From the NCBI RefSeq assembly GCF_021026375.1, contig NZ_JAJNDB010000005.1:515055-579054 (forward strand): 64,000 nucleotides of DNA. Reading direction: 5' to 3'. The position numbers and the translations under genes are program-made. The notes under the pieces are model-generated. The model searched no databases. It was not told where the DNA came from and saw nothing but the letters and a program-made list of their open reading frames with translations. The DNA is from Actinomycetospora endophytica. Lineage in GTDB: Bacteria; Actinomycetota; Actinomycetes; Mycobacteriales; Pseudonocardiaceae. Position 1 is the stretch's first letter. Every line of letters starts with the position of its first letter. This document shows positions 16,973 to 26,548 of the stretch, in pieces.

Positions 16973-17284
16973 GTGGCGACGCAAGGCGGCGGCGCAGGGG
17001 CGCGCCGGCGCGGACGCGGGGACATGCGGCGACCCCTGCTGCCCGGCTCCGGCCCGCTGGCCGGGACGCCGCCGGTGCTGGTGTTCCTGGTGGTCGCCGC
17101 GGTGTTCGCGGTCGCGGTCGTCGTCGGTGGGCTGATCGGCGCGCTGCTGCTGGCCCTGCTGGCCGCCGGGGTCGCGATCCTGCTCGCCACAACGTGGGCC
17201 CGGCTGTCGCCTCCGGAACGCCTCGCGCGCGGGTTCGTCCTGGCGGTGCTCGTGGCGGTGACGATCGGGGTGGCGCTGCGATGA
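16973..17284 (+). CDS. Small two-helix membrane protein upstream of smtB-zur
   Basis: About 103 residues from GTG 16973 (GTG 16901 is possible but lies inside a palindrome). A basic N-terminus and RRPLLPGSGPLAGTPPV precede two strong hydrophobic segments (VLVFLVVAAVFAVAVVVGGLIG and ALLLALLAAGVAILLATTW) and a third near the C-terminus. It resembles short actinobacterial DUF6703-type proteins; this name is tentative. Its stop overlaps the smtB-like start (ATGA), so it is co-transcribed with the metalloregulator pair. Confidence 0.65.
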   Translation: MATQGGGAGARRRGRGDMRRPLLPGSGPLAGTPPVLVFLVVAAVFAVAVVVGGLIGALLLALLAAGVAILLATTWARLSPPERLARGFVLAVLVAVTIGVALR

Positions 17285-17670
17285 CCCCCGCCGAAGCGCT
17301 GCCGGCCGAGGCGCTCGCAGCCGAGGCGCCCGGGGACCTCCCGGCGGGCTCGACCCATGCCCCCGCGGACGCGCCGGCACCGCCCGAGGCCGACACGCTG
17401 ACCGCCGCCGGGGAGCTGCTGCGCGCGCTCGCCGCCCCGGTGCGGATCGCCGTGGTGCTGCAGCTGCGGTCCTCGCCGCGCTGCGTGCACGAGCTGGTCG
17501 ACGCGCTCGGCGTCACGCAGCCACTGATCAGCCAGCACCTGCGCGTGCTCAAGGCGGCCGGGGTGGTCCGGGGCGAACGGCGCGGCCGGGAGGTCGTCTA
17601 CCGTCTCGTCGACGATCATCTCGCCCACATCGTGGTGGACGCCGTCGAGCACGCCGAGGAGGACGCGTGA
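17281..17670 (+). CDS. ArsR/SmtB family metalloregulator
   Basis: Winged-helix repressor of 129 residues with a 45-residue Ala/Pro-rich N-terminal extension. The core reads LLRALAAPVRIAVVLQLRSSPRCVHELVDALGVTQPLISQHLRVLKAAGVV, then a C-terminal DDHLAHIVVDAVEHAEEDA, where D/H residues match the alpha-5 metal site of SmtB-type sensors. Coupling to the zur gene (stop overlaps start) reproduces the mycobacterial smtB-zur (Rv2358-Rv2359) pair that senses zinc excess and deficiency. Metal identity is inferred from this context. Confidence 0.88.
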   Translation: MTPAEALPAEALAAEAPGDLPAGSTHAPADAPAPPEADTLTAAGELLRALAAPVRIAVVLQLRSSPRCVHELVDALGVTQPLISQHLRVLKAAGVVRGERRGREVVYRLVDDHLAHIVVDAVEHAEEDA

Positions 17671-18098
17671 GCGCCGATCCCGCGGACGGGACCACCGCCC
17701 GCCCCACCGTCGTGCCGGGCCAGCGCGCGACGCGCCAGCGCGCCGCGATCGGGGATCTGCTCGACCAGCTCGACGACTTCCGCTCCGCGCAGGACATCCA
17801 CGAGGAGCTGCGCCGCCGCGGCGAGGGCATCGGCCTGACCACCGTGTACCGGACGCTGCAGGCGCTCGCCGAGGCCGGCGAGATCGACGTGCTGCGCACC
17901 GCGGCGGGCGAGGCGTCCTACCGGCGGTGCTCGGACACACACCATCACCACCTGGTGTGCCGGACCTGCGGGCGCACCGTGGAGGTCGAGGGGCCCGCCG
18001 TCGAGCACTGGGCGGAGAAGGTCGCGGCCGAGCACGGGTTCGCCGAGATCGATCACACCGTCGAGATCATCGGCGTCTGCGAGTCCTGCCGGTCCTGA
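17667..18098 (+). CDS. zur: Fur family regulator, probable Zur
   Basis: Fur-family protein of 143 residues. The N-terminal DNA-binding domain contains TTVYRTLQALAEAGEID; the metal segment is CSDTHHHHLVCRTCG and the C-terminal pair CESC completes a structural Cys4 zinc site (CxxC...CxxC). The DTHHHHLVC motif and the adjacent SmtB-like gene favour zinc uptake regulation (Zur/FurB) over iron. GTG/ATGA-style overlap with the upstream gene. Convergent with the BCCT gene across a 170-base gap holding a GC hairpin. Confidence 0.9.
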   Translation: MSADPADGTTARPTVVPGQRATRQRAAIGDLLDQLDDFRSAQDIHEELRRRGEGIGLTTVYRTLQALAEAGEIDVLRTAAGEASYRRCSDTHHHHLVCRTCGRTVEVEGPAVEHWAEKVAAEHGFAEIDHTVEIIGVCESCRS

Positions 18099-18202
18099 GG
18101 TCACGCGTCGGGTCGGCTGGGCGTCGTCGGGTCGGCGGCGAGGGGCACGTGGCGCAGGTTCTCGGCGCTCCGAGGGTGCGCAGCGTGCTCCTGATCTTCG
18201 CT

Positions 18203-18226
18203 GGCGGCCGTCGCGGGTCGGCCGCC
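18203..18226. terminator. GC-rich hairpin between convergent zur and BCCT genes
   Basis: GGCGGCCG (18203-18210) and CGGCCGCC (18219-18226) form a perfect stem of 8 base pairs with an 8-base loop in the convergent gap. No T-tract follows; it would serve as a bidirectional terminator. Nothing else was recognised in 18099-18267. Confidence 0.45.
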
Positions 18227-18267
18227 CGCCGTCGTCGTCGGGTCCGCTCGTCCGCACCGTCGGGCGA

Positions 18268-20133
18268 TCAGTCCCGTTCCGCGCTCGGACGCCCCGCCGG
18301 CGCCGGGTCGGCGGCCGCGGCCGGTCCGGACTGGAGCGCGTCGTCGACCCCGTCCGCGTCGTCCCGCCCCGGCCCGTCGGTGAGCTCGTCGGGCTCGTCG
18401 GCGAACGGATCGACGCCGCGCCGGATGTCCGCGTAGGTGACCCGGTCCGGCGCCTCGCCGTTCGACCGCCAGGGTCCGTCCGCGTCGACCGGGAACGACT
18501 GCACGTGCAGGTAGAAGTCGTCGCCGTGCTTGTCGGTGCCGTAGTCGATGGCCTGCTCGATGACCTCGGTGCCCTTCTGCTCGCGCAGGACGACCGCGTC
18601 GTGGTTGAGGTCGCGGGTCAGCGCGACGCACAGCAGCACCATGATCACCACGAAGGGCGCGGCCACCAGGATCGTCAGGTTCTGCAGGCCGGAGAGCGCG
18701 TCCTCCCCGCCGACGAGCAGCATCACCATCGCGACGAGGCCCATGGTGGCGCCCCAGAAGATCACGACCCAGCGCTTCGGCTCGTCGCTGCCGTTCTGCG
18801 ACAGGGTGCCCGTGACGATCGACGCCGCGTCGGCCCCGGACACGAAGAAGATCGCGACGAGCACCATGACCAGGATCCCGGTGAACGTCGCCGCCGGGTA
18901 GCCCTGCAGCACCGCGAACAGTTGGCTCTCGGTGCCTGCCCCGGCCGGGTTCAGGCCCTGTTGCTGCTGGGAGATGGCGGACCCGCCGAAGATCGCGAAC
19001 CAGACCAGTGAGACCAGGCTCGGAACCAGGATCACGCCGCCGACGAACTGCCGGATGGTCCGGCCCCGGCTGATCTTGGCGAGGAACATCCCGACGAACG
19101 GCGTCCACGAGATCCACCAGGCCCAGTAGAAGACCGTCCACGAGGACAGCCAGTCGAGCATCGGCGCGCCGCCGGTGGCCTCGGTGCGGCCGACCATCTC
19201 GAAGAAGTCCGAGAAGTACGCGCCGATCGCGGTGGGCAGCAGGTCGAGGATGATCACCGTCGGGCCGACGACGAACACGAACAGCGCCAGCACCCCGGCG
19301 AGCACCATGTTGATGTTCGAGAGCCACTGGATGCCCTTGGCGACCCCGGACACCGCGGAGAGGACGAACGCCGCGGTGAGCACGATGATGATCGGGACGA
19401 GGACCTCGTTGCCCGCCCCGCGCAGGAAGCCGGTCGCGTCGAGCCCACCGCCGATCTGCAGGGCCCCGAGCCCGAGCGACGCCGCCGAGCCGAAGATCGT
19501 CGCGAAGATCGCGACGATGTCGATGACCTTGCCGAGCGCCCCGTTCGCGGCCCGCTCCCCGATCAGCGGGATGAACGCCTGGCTGATCAGCTGGCGGCGA
19601 CCCTTGCGGAAGGTCGAGTAGGCGATCGCGAGCCCGACGACCGCGTAGATCGCCCACGGGTGCAGCGTCCAGTGGAAGAGCGAGGTCGCCATCGCGGTGC
19701 GCAGCGCCTCGACCTGGTCCCCGCCGGCGACCGACCCGGGCGGTGGGCTGGTGAAGAACGACAGCGGCTCGGCCACGCCGTAGAACATCAGCCCGATGCC
19801 CATGCCGGCCGAGAACATCATCGCGATCCAGGACACCGTCCGGAACTCCGGCTCCTCGCCCTCGCTGCCGAGCGTGATCCGCCCGAACCGCGAGAACGCC
19901 AGCCAGAGCGCGAACACCACGAACCCGGTGGCCGCGAGGATGAACATCCAGCCGCCGCCGCGGATGAGGCCGGACAGTGCCCCGGAGGTGACGCTCTTGA
20001 GCGTGCCGGTGCTGACGATCCCCCACAGCACGAAGACGACGGCGAGCACCGCCCCGACGCCGAAGACCACCTTGTCGACCGGCGCCCGGGCACGGTCCTG
20101 ATCTCCGGACGGCGGCGATTCCTGCTGGGTCAT
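18268..20133 (-). CDS. BCCT family betaine/choline/carnitine transporter
   Basis: Secondary transporter of about 621 residues with 12 transmembrane helices, importing trimethylammonium osmolytes with Na+ or H+. Family landmarks are SAGMGIGLMFYGVAEPLSFF, the aromatic substrate box WTVFYWAWWISWTPFVGMF in helix 8, and GSAASLGLGALQIGGG. The C-terminal cytosolic tail of about 100 residues is long and acidic, as in osmosensing carriers such as BetP. ATG 20133 is preferred; GTG 20172 would add MRGGRPPPGGRTR. A GC hairpin lies between a GGAGGA and this ATG. Confidence 0.93.
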   Translation of the reverse strand: MTQQESPPSGDQDRARAPVDKVVFGVGAVLAVVFVLWGIVSTGTLKSVTSGALSGLIRGGGWMFILAATGFVVFALWLAFSRFGRITLGSEGEEPEFRTVSWIAMMFSAGMGIGLMFYGVAEPLSFFTSPPPGSVAGGDQVEALRTAMATSLFHWTLHPWAIYAVVGLAIAYSTFRKGRRQLISQAFIPLIGERAANGALGKVIDIVAIFATIFGSAASLGLGALQIGGGLDATGFLRGAGNEVLVPIIIVLTAAFVLSAVSGVAKGIQWLSNINMVLAGVLALFVFVVGPTVIILDLLPTAIGAYFSDFFEMVGRTEATGGAPMLDWLSSWTVFYWAWWISWTPFVGMFLAKISRGRTIRQFVGGVILVPSLVSLVWFAIFGGSAISQQQQGLNPAGAGTESQLFAVLQGYPAATFTGILVMVLVAIFFVSGADAASIVTGTLSQNGSDEPKRWVVIFWGATMGLVAMVMLLVGGEDALSGLQNLTILVAAPFVVIMVLLCVALTRDLNHDAVVLREQKGTEVIEQAIDYGTDKHGDDFYLHVQSFPVDADGPWRSNGEAPDRVTYADIRRGVDPFADEPDELTDGPGRDDADGVDDALQSGPAAAADPAPAGRPSAERD

Positions 20134-20140
20134 GCGGGTG

Positions 20141-20190
20141 CGCCCGCCCGGGGGCGGGCGTCCTCCTCTCACGGCACGGCGTTGAGAGGA
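20141..20190 (-). promoter_or_regulatory. Two hairpins in the BCCT leader
   Basis: TCCTCTCA (20164-20171) and TGAGAGGA (20183-20190) pair over 8 bases; CGCCCGCCC and GGGCGGGCG (20141-20160) form a 9-base-arm palindrome immediately before ATG 20133. In the transcript, the Shine-Dalgarno-like GGAGGA lies between them, so folding could alter start-codon access or bring it close to the ATG. Confidence 0.4.
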
Positions 20191-20232
20191 CCTTACGGGA
20201 TGAACAGGACGAACGTGATGATTCGGGAGATC

Positions 20233-20643
20233 CTAATCGGCGTCGACGAGGTCCGTGCGCACCTGGGAGGCGGTGGAGACGACCAGCATGAGCAGCGTCC
20301 CGAGCGGGTCGGTCGCCAGGCCCTCCGCGGGGAACGCGTAGCGCAGCGTGACGTCCCAGCCGGCGTCGGTGGCGACGGCGCCCAGGGTCCCGAACAGGCC
20401 CTGACCGGCCCGTTCGGCGACCTGGCGGGGCACGTCGTCGCCGGGGAGATCCCAGGCGACGACGCAGGTCAGCGACAGCACCGCCAGCCCCTCGACGAGC
20501 TCGATGCCCTGCACCGCGCACGGGACGTCGCCGTGCCGGAACGACAGCGCGCCGTCGTCGTCGACCCGGACGTCGACGAACTTCTCGAGCGACTCACGGG
20601 CGGTGATGAGCAGGGTCGCGGTGGTCGCGGCCTCGCGGCTCAC
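20233..20643 (-). CDS. Conserved hypothetical protein between uppS and zur (YbjN-like fold suggested)
   Basis: Protein of 136 residues, GTG start overlapping the uppS stop (GTGA). It occupies the position of mycobacterial Rv2360c in the conserved order uppS - hypothetical - zur. The pattern [26 protein letters not shown], then a central hydrophobic strand [17 protein letters not shown] and an amphipathic helix [19 protein letters not shown], resembles YbjN/type III chaperone-like folds. That is impression only, and no function is claimed. Confidence 0.65.
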   Translation of the reverse strand: MSREAATTATLLITARESLEKFVDVRVDDDGALSFRHGDVPCAVQGIELVEGLAVLSLTCVVAWDLPGDDVPRQVAERAGQGLFGTLGAVATDAGWDVTLRYAFPAEGLATDPLGTLLMLVVSTASQVRTDLVDAD

Positions 20644-21590
20644 GGGGTCTCCTCGGCGTGGTCGGGGTCGGTCTCGGCGTGCTCGGCGTCCGGGTCGGAC
20701 CGGTCGGCGTCGGCGGATCCGCCGTCGTCGTCGGCGTCGCCGGGCTTGTCGGCGGCGCCACCGTAGCGGCGATCACGCGAGGCGTAGATCTCGCAGGCCT
20801 GCCAGAGGTGACGGCGGTCGAAATCCGGGAAGAGCGTGTCGAGGAAGACCATCTCGGCGTACGCGGACTGCCAGAGCAGGAAGTTCGAGGTCCGCTGCTC
20901 CCCCGAGCTGCGCACGAACAGGTCGACGTCGGGCATGTCGGGCTCGTCGAGGTGGCGGGCGATCGCGCGCTCGTCGATGCGGTCGGGGTCGATCTCACCG
21001 CGGGCGGCGCGGCGGGCGAGCTCCCGGGTGGCCTGCACGATCTCCGCGCGCCCGCCGTAGTTGACGCACATGGTGAGGGTGACGACGTCGTTGTCCCGCG
21101 TCATCTCCTCGGCGATCTCGAGCTCCTTGATGACGCTGCGCCACAGCCGCGGGCGCTGCCCCGACCAGCGCACCCGCACCCCCATCGCATGCATCTCCTC
21201 GCGGCGGCGGCGGATCACGTCGCGGTTGAAGCCGAGCAGGAAGCGGACCTCCTCGGGGCTGCGGCGCCAGTTCTCGGTGGAGAACGCGTACGCGCTGATC
21301 CACTTGACGCCGAGGTCGATGCACCCGCGGACCACGTCGAGCAGCTGGCCCTCGCCCTGCCGGTGGCCCTCGATGCGGGGCAGTCCGCGCTGGTTGGCCC
21401 ACCGCCCGTTGCCGTCCATCACGAGCGCGACGTGGTTCGGGACGAGCTCGGGCGGGATGGGCGGAGCGGTCGCGCCGGAGGGGTGCGGGGTCGGGGCCAT
21501 CACCGTCGGGTCGTCGCGGCCGCGGAGGGGGCGGCCCGAGCGTGGTGCGCCGTTGCTGCTGCGGTCGGCGCGCTGACGGAGGGGGCTCAC
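20640..21590 (-). CDS. uppS: Isoprenyl transferase (undecaprenyl/decaprenyl diphosphate synthase)
   Basis: cis-prenyltransferase making the long polyprenyl diphosphate carrier for cell-wall synthesis. Conserved blocks: [20 protein letters not shown] (catalytic Asp, P-loop), [31 protein letters not shown] and [19 protein letters not shown]. The C-terminal 45 residues are a low-complexity Asp/Glu/Ala tail. GTG 21590 overlaps the recO stop; ATG 21500 (MAPTPHPSG) is an alternative that removes a basic extension. The recO-uppS pairing matches the actinobacterial norm. Confidence 0.95.
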   Translation of the reverse strand: MSPLRQRADRSSNGAPRSGRPLRGRDDPTVMAPTPHPSGATAPPIPPELVPNHVALVMDGNGRWANQRGLPRIEGHRQGEGQLLDVVRGCIDLGVKWISAYAFSTENWRRSPEEVRFLLGFNRDVIRRRREEMHAMGVRVRWSGQRPRLWRSVIKELEIAEEMTRDNDVVTLTMCVNYGGRAEIVQATRELARRAARGEIDPDRIDERAIARHLDEPDMPDVDLFVRSSGEQRTSNFLLWQSAYAEMVFLDTLFPDFDRRHLWQACEIYASRDRRYGGAADKPGDADDDGGSADADRSDPDAEHAETDPDHAEETP

Positions 21591-22462
21591 GGGGCGACTC
21601 CGGCGTCGTCGGGTTCAGGTTCGTCGGCGCCTTCCGAGCGAAGGGGCCCTTCGCTCGATACCGGGACGCCGTCCTCGAGATCCACCCGCGGCACCCCGCG
21701 GCGCTCGACCAGCGGCAACGACCGCAGCCGCCGCTCCAGGTGCCACTGCAGGTGCGCGGCGACGAGGCCGGCGGCGTCCCGCCGCGCGTCGGGGGGACTG
21801 TCCTCGGCGACCTCCCAGTCGCCGTCACGCAGCGCCTCGAGCAGCCGCCACGTCCACCACGACGGGACGACGGCGCCGCCGGGCCGGCACCCGTCGCACA
21901 CCGCCCCGCCCGCCGTCACCGCGAACCGGTGGTGGAAGCCGTGGGTGCCCTCGGGCGCGTCCAGCGGCGTCTCGGGCTCGGTCCCGCAGCGGGCGCACTC
22001 GGTGATCGCCGGCGCGTACCCGGCGATGACCATGGCGCGCAGCAGGTAGGCGTCGAGCACCAGATGCGGGTCCCGACGACCGGCCGCGAGACCCCGCAAT
22101 GCGCCCACCAGCAGCAGGAACAGCTCCCGCGCCGGCTCGCCCTCCTCCGGGGTGAGCCGGTCGGCGGTCTCGAGCAACGCGCACCCGGCGGTGTAGCGCG
22201 GGTAGTCGACGACGAGGTCGCCGCCGAACGCGTCGATCGTCTGGACCTGGGTGACGATGTCGAGGCTGCGCCCGGTGTGCAGTTGGAGATCCACGTGGCC
22301 GAACGGCTCGAGTCGCGCGCCGAACTTGGACGTCGTGCGCCGGATGCCCTTGGCGGTGGCGCGAACCTTGCCGTGCCGGTGGGTCAGGAGGGTGACGATG
22401 CGGTCCGCCTCGCCGAGCTTCTGGCATCGCAGCACCACTCCGGTGTCGCGGTAGAAGCTCAC
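21587..22462 (-). CDS. recO: DNA repair protein RecO with a palindrome-encoded C-terminal tail
   Basis: RecO mediates RecFOR loading of RecA. OB-fold N-terminus [26 protein letters not shown]; zinc-finger Cys in CARCG and CDGC. GTG 22462 is chosen as the family start (a GTG 21 bases upstream is also open). The last 20 residues include [10 protein letters not shown], encoded by the palindrome CGAGCGAAGGG-G-CCCTTCGCTCG at 21635-21657; this segment is outside the conserved fold. The stop overlaps the uppS start. Confidence 0.95.
   Translation of the reverse strand: MSFYRDTGVVLRCQKLGEADRIVTLLTHRHGKVRATAKGIRRTTSKFGARLEPFGHVDLQLHTGRSLDIVTQVQTIDAFGGDLVVDYPRYTAGCALLETADRLTPEEGEPARELFLLLVGALRGLAAGRRDPHLVLDAYLLRAMVIAGYAPAITECARCGTEPETPLDAPEGTHGFHHRFAVTAGGAVCDGCRPGGAVVPSWWTWRLLEALRDGDWEVAEDSPPDARRDAAGLVAAHLQWHLERRLRSLPLVERRGVPRVDLEDGVPVSSEGPLRSEGADEPEPDDAGVAP
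21635..21657. repeat. Family D palindrome inside recO
   Basis: CGAGCGAAGGG (21635-21645), one central G, then CCCTTCGCTCG (21647-21657) form a perfect 11-base-arm palindrome read in frame within the RecO tail as SSEGPLRSE. The same motif in a tandem array lies at the end of iniA (36038-36171). Confidence 0.8.
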
Positions 22463-22590
22463 GCGCCCATCCTGGCACTCCACGCCACCTCCGACCCGAC
22501 GGCGGCGTCGTCACCTGTTCAGCTCATCGTCAGGGCATCGTCACCCGGCTAGCGTCACTCTCAGTCACATCGAACCGAGAGGAACCGGTC

Positions 22591-22923
22591 ATGACCACTC
22601 CGCAGCAGCAGCCCACCGGCCCCGACGCTCCGTACGCCGCCACGCCCATGGCCCAGCCCGGGTACGGCCCGCCGGGGTACGCGCCCGCGCCGCGCTGGAA
22701 CGTCCTGTCGATCGTCGCGCTGATCTCGGCGTTCTTCATCCCGCTGCTCGCCGTCGTGCTCGGCTGGGTGTCGGTCCGGCAGATCGCGCGCACCGGCGAG
22801 CAGGGCAAGCCGCTCGCGATCATCGCGCTGGTGCTCGGCGGGCTCGGGTGCCTCGCCTGGATCGCGTTCTGGGTGGCGATCATCGCCGGCGGCGGGAGCT
22901 TCTCGTACAGCTACTCGGCGTAG
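22591..22923 (+). CDS. DUF4190-type small membrane protein
   Basis: Protein of 110 residues with a Pro/Gly/Gln-rich N-terminal 35 residues and two transmembrane helices (about 42-65, LSIVALISAFFIPLLAVVLGW, and 78-103, AIIALVLGGLGCLAWIAFWV) joined by VSVRQIARTGEQGK. This two-helix plus QI..T.E.G pattern is typical of DUF4190 proteins, whose role is unknown. A good ribosome-binding site (AGAGGAA) precedes ATG 22591. The TAG stop is the first three bases of the palindromic element shared with era. Confidence 0.8.
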   Translation: MTTPQQQPTGPDAPYAATPMAQPGYGPPGYAPAPRWNVLSIVALISAFFIPLLAVVLGWVSVRQIARTGEQGKPLAIIALVLGGLGCLAWIAFWVAIIAGGGSFSYSYSA

Positions 22924-22966
22924 GTGCGCTCCGCGCTCGTGAGCACGAGCGACGGAGTCGCACCTA
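22921..22966. repeat. Palindromic element, family A, core-less copy 2
   Basis: This 46-base element is the whole gap between two convergent genes. It starts TAGGTGCG and ends CGCACCTA; its left flank is GCGC-TCC-GCGC (22926-22936), its right flank GCGAC-GGA-GTCGC (22949-22961), and the middle is reduced to GTGAGCAC. Its first TAG is the DUF4190 stop and its last CTA is the era stop. It could act as a bidirectional terminator. Confidence 0.85.
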
Positions 22967-23857
22967 GAACCCCAGCTTCCGCAACTGCCGCGGGTCGCGC
23001 TGCCAGTCCTTGGCCACCTTGACGAACAGTTCGAGGTGGACCTTGGTGCCCAGCATCTTCTCGATCTGCTCCCGCGCCTGCGTCCCGACCTCCTTGAGCC
23101 GCGAGCCCCCGCGACCGATCACGATCGCCTTCTGGGACTGCCGCTCCACGAAGATCTCGGCGCGAATCTGCAGCGTCTTGCCCTCGATCATCTCCTCGAC
23201 GACGACGGCGAGGGAGTGCGGCAGTTCGTCGCGGACGCCTTCCAGGGCCGCCTCGCGGACGAACTCCGCGATCATCGTCGTCTCCGGCTCGTCGGAGAGC
23301 TCGCCGTCGGGGTAGAGCGGCGGACCGGGCGGCATCTGCGCGAGCAGGAGATCGGCCAGCAGCTCGACCTGGTCACCCTTCGTGGCCGACACCGGGACGA
23401 TCTCGGCGAACTCCGCGAGCTGCGAGAGCGCCATCAGCCGTTCCGCGATCTGGTCACGGCTGACGAGGTCGGTCTTGGTGAGGACCCCGACCACCGGTGT
23501 CCGGTCGGCGACCTTGCGCAGCTCGGAGATGATGAACTTGTCGCCGGGCCCGATCGCCTGGTCGGCGGGCACGCAGAACCCGATGACGTCGACCTCGGCC
23601 CACGTGGTGCGCACGACGTCGTTGAGCCGCTCGCCGAGCAGGGTCCGCGGCTTGTGCAGCCCCGGGGTGTCGACGAGCACCAGCTGCCCGTCCTCCCGGT
23701 GCACGATGCCGCGGATGGCGTGCCGCGTCGTCTGCGGGCGCGACGAGGTGATCGCGACCTTCTGCCCGACGATCGCGTTCGTCAGCGTCGACTTCCCGAC
23801 GTTCGGCCGCCCGACGAAGCAGGCGAACCCGGAGCGGAACCCCTCGGGCCACGTCAT
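22964..23857 (-). CDS. era: GTPase Era
   Basis: Ras-like GTPase plus KH domain, 297 residues, needed for 16S rRNA maturation and 30S assembly. G1 is GRPNVGKST (residues 16-24), G3 DTPGLHKP, G4 TKTD; the C-terminal KH domain has AIVIGRGGSRLKEVGTQAR. The TAG stop at 22964-22966 is the last triplet of the palindromic element. The ATG start overlaps the stop of the L-2-hydroxyglutarate oxidase-like gene, an unusual upstream neighbour. Confidence 0.97.
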   Translation of the reverse strand: MTWPEGFRSGFACFVGRPNVGKSTLTNAIVGQKVAITSSRPQTTRHAIRGIVHREDGQLVLVDTPGLHKPRTLLGERLNDVVRTTWAEVDVIGFCVPADQAIGPGDKFIISELRKVADRTPVVGVLTKTDLVSRDQIAERLMALSQLAEFAEIVPVSATKGDQVELLADLLLAQMPPGPPLYPDGELSDEPETTMIAEFVREAALEGVRDELPHSLAVVVEEMIEGKTLQIRAEIFVERQSQKAIVIGRGGSRLKEVGTQAREQIEKMLGTKVHLELFVKVAKDWQRDPRQLRKLGF

Positions 23858-25164
23858 GACGCGACGGCTCCGTCCGTCGACTTGCCCTCGAGCCGCGACA
23901 CGATCTCCCGGCCGATCGGCAGCGCGGCCGTCGCGGCGGGCGAGGGCGCGTTGAGCACGTGCAGCACCGTCGGTTCGCCGTCACCGCCCGAGCCGTCCTG
24001 GACGAACAGGAAGTCGTCCACCAGTGCCCCGTCCGGGCGCACCGCCTGGGCGCGCACCCCGGCGCGGCGCATGACGTCGTGCGGGGGCTGCAGGTCGTCC
24101 GCCGTCGTCCCCGGCAGCATCTTCGACACCGCCTCCGCCATCGCCGCCTTCGACACGGACCGGTGCATCTCCCCCAGCCCGTAGCGCCACTGCTTCGCCG
24201 CGAGCGCGAGGAACCCGGGGTCGGTGAGCGTGCCGGCCAGCTCGCGGACCTTCAGCGTCCGCCAGTCGTAGCCCTCGCGGGCCAGCGCCAGGACCGCGTT
24301 CGGCCCCACGTGCACCGAACCGTCGACGCCCCGGGTGGCGTGCACGCCGAGGAACGGGAACGCCGGGTCGGGCACCGGGTAGACCAGTCCGCGCACCGCG
24401 TCGGCTTTCGGTCCGCGCAGGTCGGAGTACTCGCCGCGGAAGGGCACGATGCGCACGCCCGGATCGAACCCGGACGCGCGGGCGATCTCGTCGGAGCGCA
24501 GCCCCGCGCAGACCACGACCTGTCCGGCCAGCAGGTCGCCGGCATCGGTGTGCACGACGACGTCGGAGCGGCGCCGGACCGCGGAGCGCACCGCCCGCCC
24601 GGTGTGCAGCACCGCGCCCCGGGCCACGGCCAGCTCGGCGAGCCGGCGGGTGATCGCCTCGTAGTCGCAGATCCCGGTCGAGGGGACCCAGAGGCCGGCC
24701 ACCGCCGAGACCGCCGGCTCCCGGTCGCGCACCCCGGCCGCGTCGAGCTCCTGCACCTCCACGCCGTTGGCGCGCCCGCGACGGACCAGCTCGGCCATCC
24801 GGCCCAGCTCGGACTCGTCGGTCGCCGCCACGACCTTGCCGCACTCGAGGTAGGGCAGGTCCTGCTCGGCGCAGAACGCCTTGGTCTCCGCGCAGCCCGC
24901 GACCGCCAGCCGCGCCTTGAGCGACCCGGGCGCGTAGTACAGCCCGGAGTGGATGACGTTGGAGTTCCGCCCGGTCTGGTGCGCCGCGAGCGACGACTCC
25001 CGCTCCACCAGCGCGACCGAGGTGTGGCCCGCGTCGAGCAGGGCGGTCACGACGGCGACGCCGACGATGCCGCCGCCGACGACGACCACGTCGTGGCGTG
25101 GGCTCGGCCCGGGCACCGACCACCCTCCCGGTTCCCCGGCCCCTGCGCGCGGCGCGTCAGCCAC
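23854..25164 (-). CDS. lhgO: L-2-hydroxyglutarate oxidase family FAD oxidoreductase
   Basis: DAO-fold flavoenzyme of 436 residues matching LhgO, which oxidises L-2-hydroxyglutarate to 2-oxoglutarate. FAD-binding [17 protein letters not shown] (residues 26-42) is followed by the family block [20 protein letters not shown], then [11 protein letters not shown] and a C-terminal [22 protein letters not shown] 25164 overlaps the hemolysin gene by 8 bases. It is not a usual member of the ybeY-hemolysin-era-recO cluster and appears inserted between hemolysin and era, with coupling maintained. Confidence 0.88.
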   Translation of the reverse strand: MADAPRAGAGEPGGWSVPGPSPRHDVVVVGGGIVGVAVVTALLDAGHTSVALVERESSLAAHQTGRNSNVIHSGLYYAPGSLKARLAVAGCAETKAFCAEQDLPYLECGKVVAATDESELGRMAELVRRGRANGVEVQELDAAGVRDREPAVSAVAGLWVPSTGICDYEAITRRLAELAVARGAVLHTGRAVRSAVRRRSDVVVHTDAGDLLAGQVVVCAGLRSDEIARASGFDPGVRIVPFRGEYSDLRGPKADAVRGLVYPVPDPAFPFLGVHATRGVDGSVHVGPNAVLALAREGYDWRTLKVRELAGTLTDPGFLALAAKQWRYGLGEMHRSVSKAAMAEAVSKMLPGTTADDLQPPHDVMRRAGVRAQAVRPDGALVDDFLFVQDGSGGDGEPTVLHVLNAPSPAATAALPIGREIVSRLEGKSTDGAVAS

Positions 25165-26548
25165 GGTGCTCCTCTCCCCGGGCTCCGACCAGCCCGACGT
25201 CGTGGGTGTCCTCGGCGTCCGACGGCCCGCCGTTCGCCTGCTCCTCGTCCGCCGGCGGGCTCGGGTCCCACACCAGCAGGGTCACGATCCGCATCCGGCC
25301 CCGGGCGTCCTCGCCGCCCTCGGCGCGCAGCCGCAGGCCGGCGACCTCGGCCTCCGCGCCGGGCAGCGGCACCCGTCCCAGGCGCTGGGCGAGCAGTCCG
25401 CCGACGGTGTCGACGTCCTCGGCGTCGAACTCGACGCCGACGGCCTCCTCGAGGTCCTCGACGGGCAGGCGCGCGGAGACGCGCAGCGACCCGTCGTCGA
25501 GACGTTCGAGCGGGCGGTGCTCGGCGGCGTCGTACTCGTCGGTGATCTCCCCGACGATCTCCTCGAGGATGTCCTCGATCGTCACCAGGCCCGCGATCCC
25601 GCCGTACTCGTCGACGACGAGCGCCATGTGGTTGCGGGTGCGCTGCATGTCGCGCAGCAGCTCGTCGGCCTGCTTGGAGTCCGGCACGAACGCCGCGGGG
25701 CGCATGATCTCGGCGACCGCGCCCGGGTGGTCGGCGGGCGTGCCGGACCGGTCGTTGGTGCGCGCGGTGGTGAACCGGACGAGGTCCTTGAGGTAGACGA
25801 CGCCGACGGTGTCGTCCACGTTGTCGCCGATCACCGGGATGCGCGAGTAGCCCGAGCGCAGCGCCAGCGCGAGCGCCTGCCGGACCGACTTCTCGCGCTC
25901 GATCCACACCATCTCGGTGCGCGGGACCATCACCTCGCGCACGAGCGTGTCGTCGAGCTCGAACACCGACTGGATCATCGAGCGCTCGTCGTCGTCGACC
26001 AGGCCGCGCGCCCCGGCCATGTCGACCAGCTCCCGCAGCTCCACCTCGTGGCTGAACGGGCCCTCCCGGAACCCGCGCCCCGGGGTGATCGCGTTGCCGA
26101 GGAGGATCAGCAGGTTCGCCAGCGGGCCGAGCAGGCGCACCAGCGCGCGGATCGGCAGGGCGATGGCCAGGCCGATGCCGTAGGGGTGCTGCAGCCCGAG
26201 GGTGCGCGGGCCGACCCCGATCAGGACGTAGGACACGACGATCACGACGACGGCCGCGATGGTCACCGCCAGGCCGTCGATCACCACGAACTGCAGCGCC
26301 ACGTACGCCCCGAGCACCGTCGCGACGGCCTCGCAGGACACCCGCAGCAACAGCACCAGGTTGAGGTGGCGCGGCTTGTCGGCCACCACCGTCGCCAGCG
26401 CCCGCGCCCCGGTCCGCTCCTCGCGCACCAGCTGGTCGACCCGGGCCGGCGACATCGTGGAGATCGCGGCGTCCGCGGCCGCGAAGACCCCGGCCAGCGG
26501 CACCAGCAGCAGCGCCGCGACCAGTTCGGCGACCTGGGCGCCGGTCAC
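25157..26548 (-). CDS. Hemolysin/CorC (CNNM-CBS) family membrane protein
   Basis: About 463 residues: an N-terminal CNNM/DUF21 domain with four transmembrane helices (from [20 protein letters not shown]), two CBS domains ([14 protein letters not shown] ... YSRIPVIGD ... [28 protein letters not shown]) and a C-terminal CorC/HlyC FAD-binding-like domain. This family is implicated in Mg2+/Co2+ handling; hemolysis is historical naming. GTG 26548 overlaps the ybeY stop (GTGA). Same gene position as Rv2366c. Confidence 0.92.
   Translation of the reverse strand: MTGAQVAELVAALLLVPLAGVFAAADAAISTMSPARVDQLVREERTGARALATVVADKPRHLNLVLLLRVSCEAVATVLGAYVALQFVVIDGLAVTIAAVVVIVVSYVLIGVGPRTLGLQHPYGIGLAIALPIRALVRLLGPLANLLILLGNAITPGRGFREGPFSHEVELRELVDMAGARGLVDDDERSMIQSVFELDDTLVREVMVPRTEMVWIEREKSVRQALALALRSGYSRIPVIGDNVDDTVGVVYLKDLVRFTTARTNDRSGTPADHPGAVAEIMRPAAFVPDSKQADELLRDMQRTRNHMALVVDEYGGIAGLVTIEDILEEIVGEITDEYDAAEHRPLERLDDGSLRVSARLPVEDLEEAVGVEFDAEDVDTVGGLLAQRLGRVPLPGAEAEVAGLRLRAEGGEDARGRMRIVTLLVWDPSPPADEEQANGGPSDAEDTHDVGLVGARGEEHRG

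Noticed and set aside
18099..18267. Small minus-strand gene downstream of BCCT
   Set aside because: The open frame gives Arg/Pro/Ala-rich sequence with no start signal or motif; a convergent terminator region is the simpler reading.
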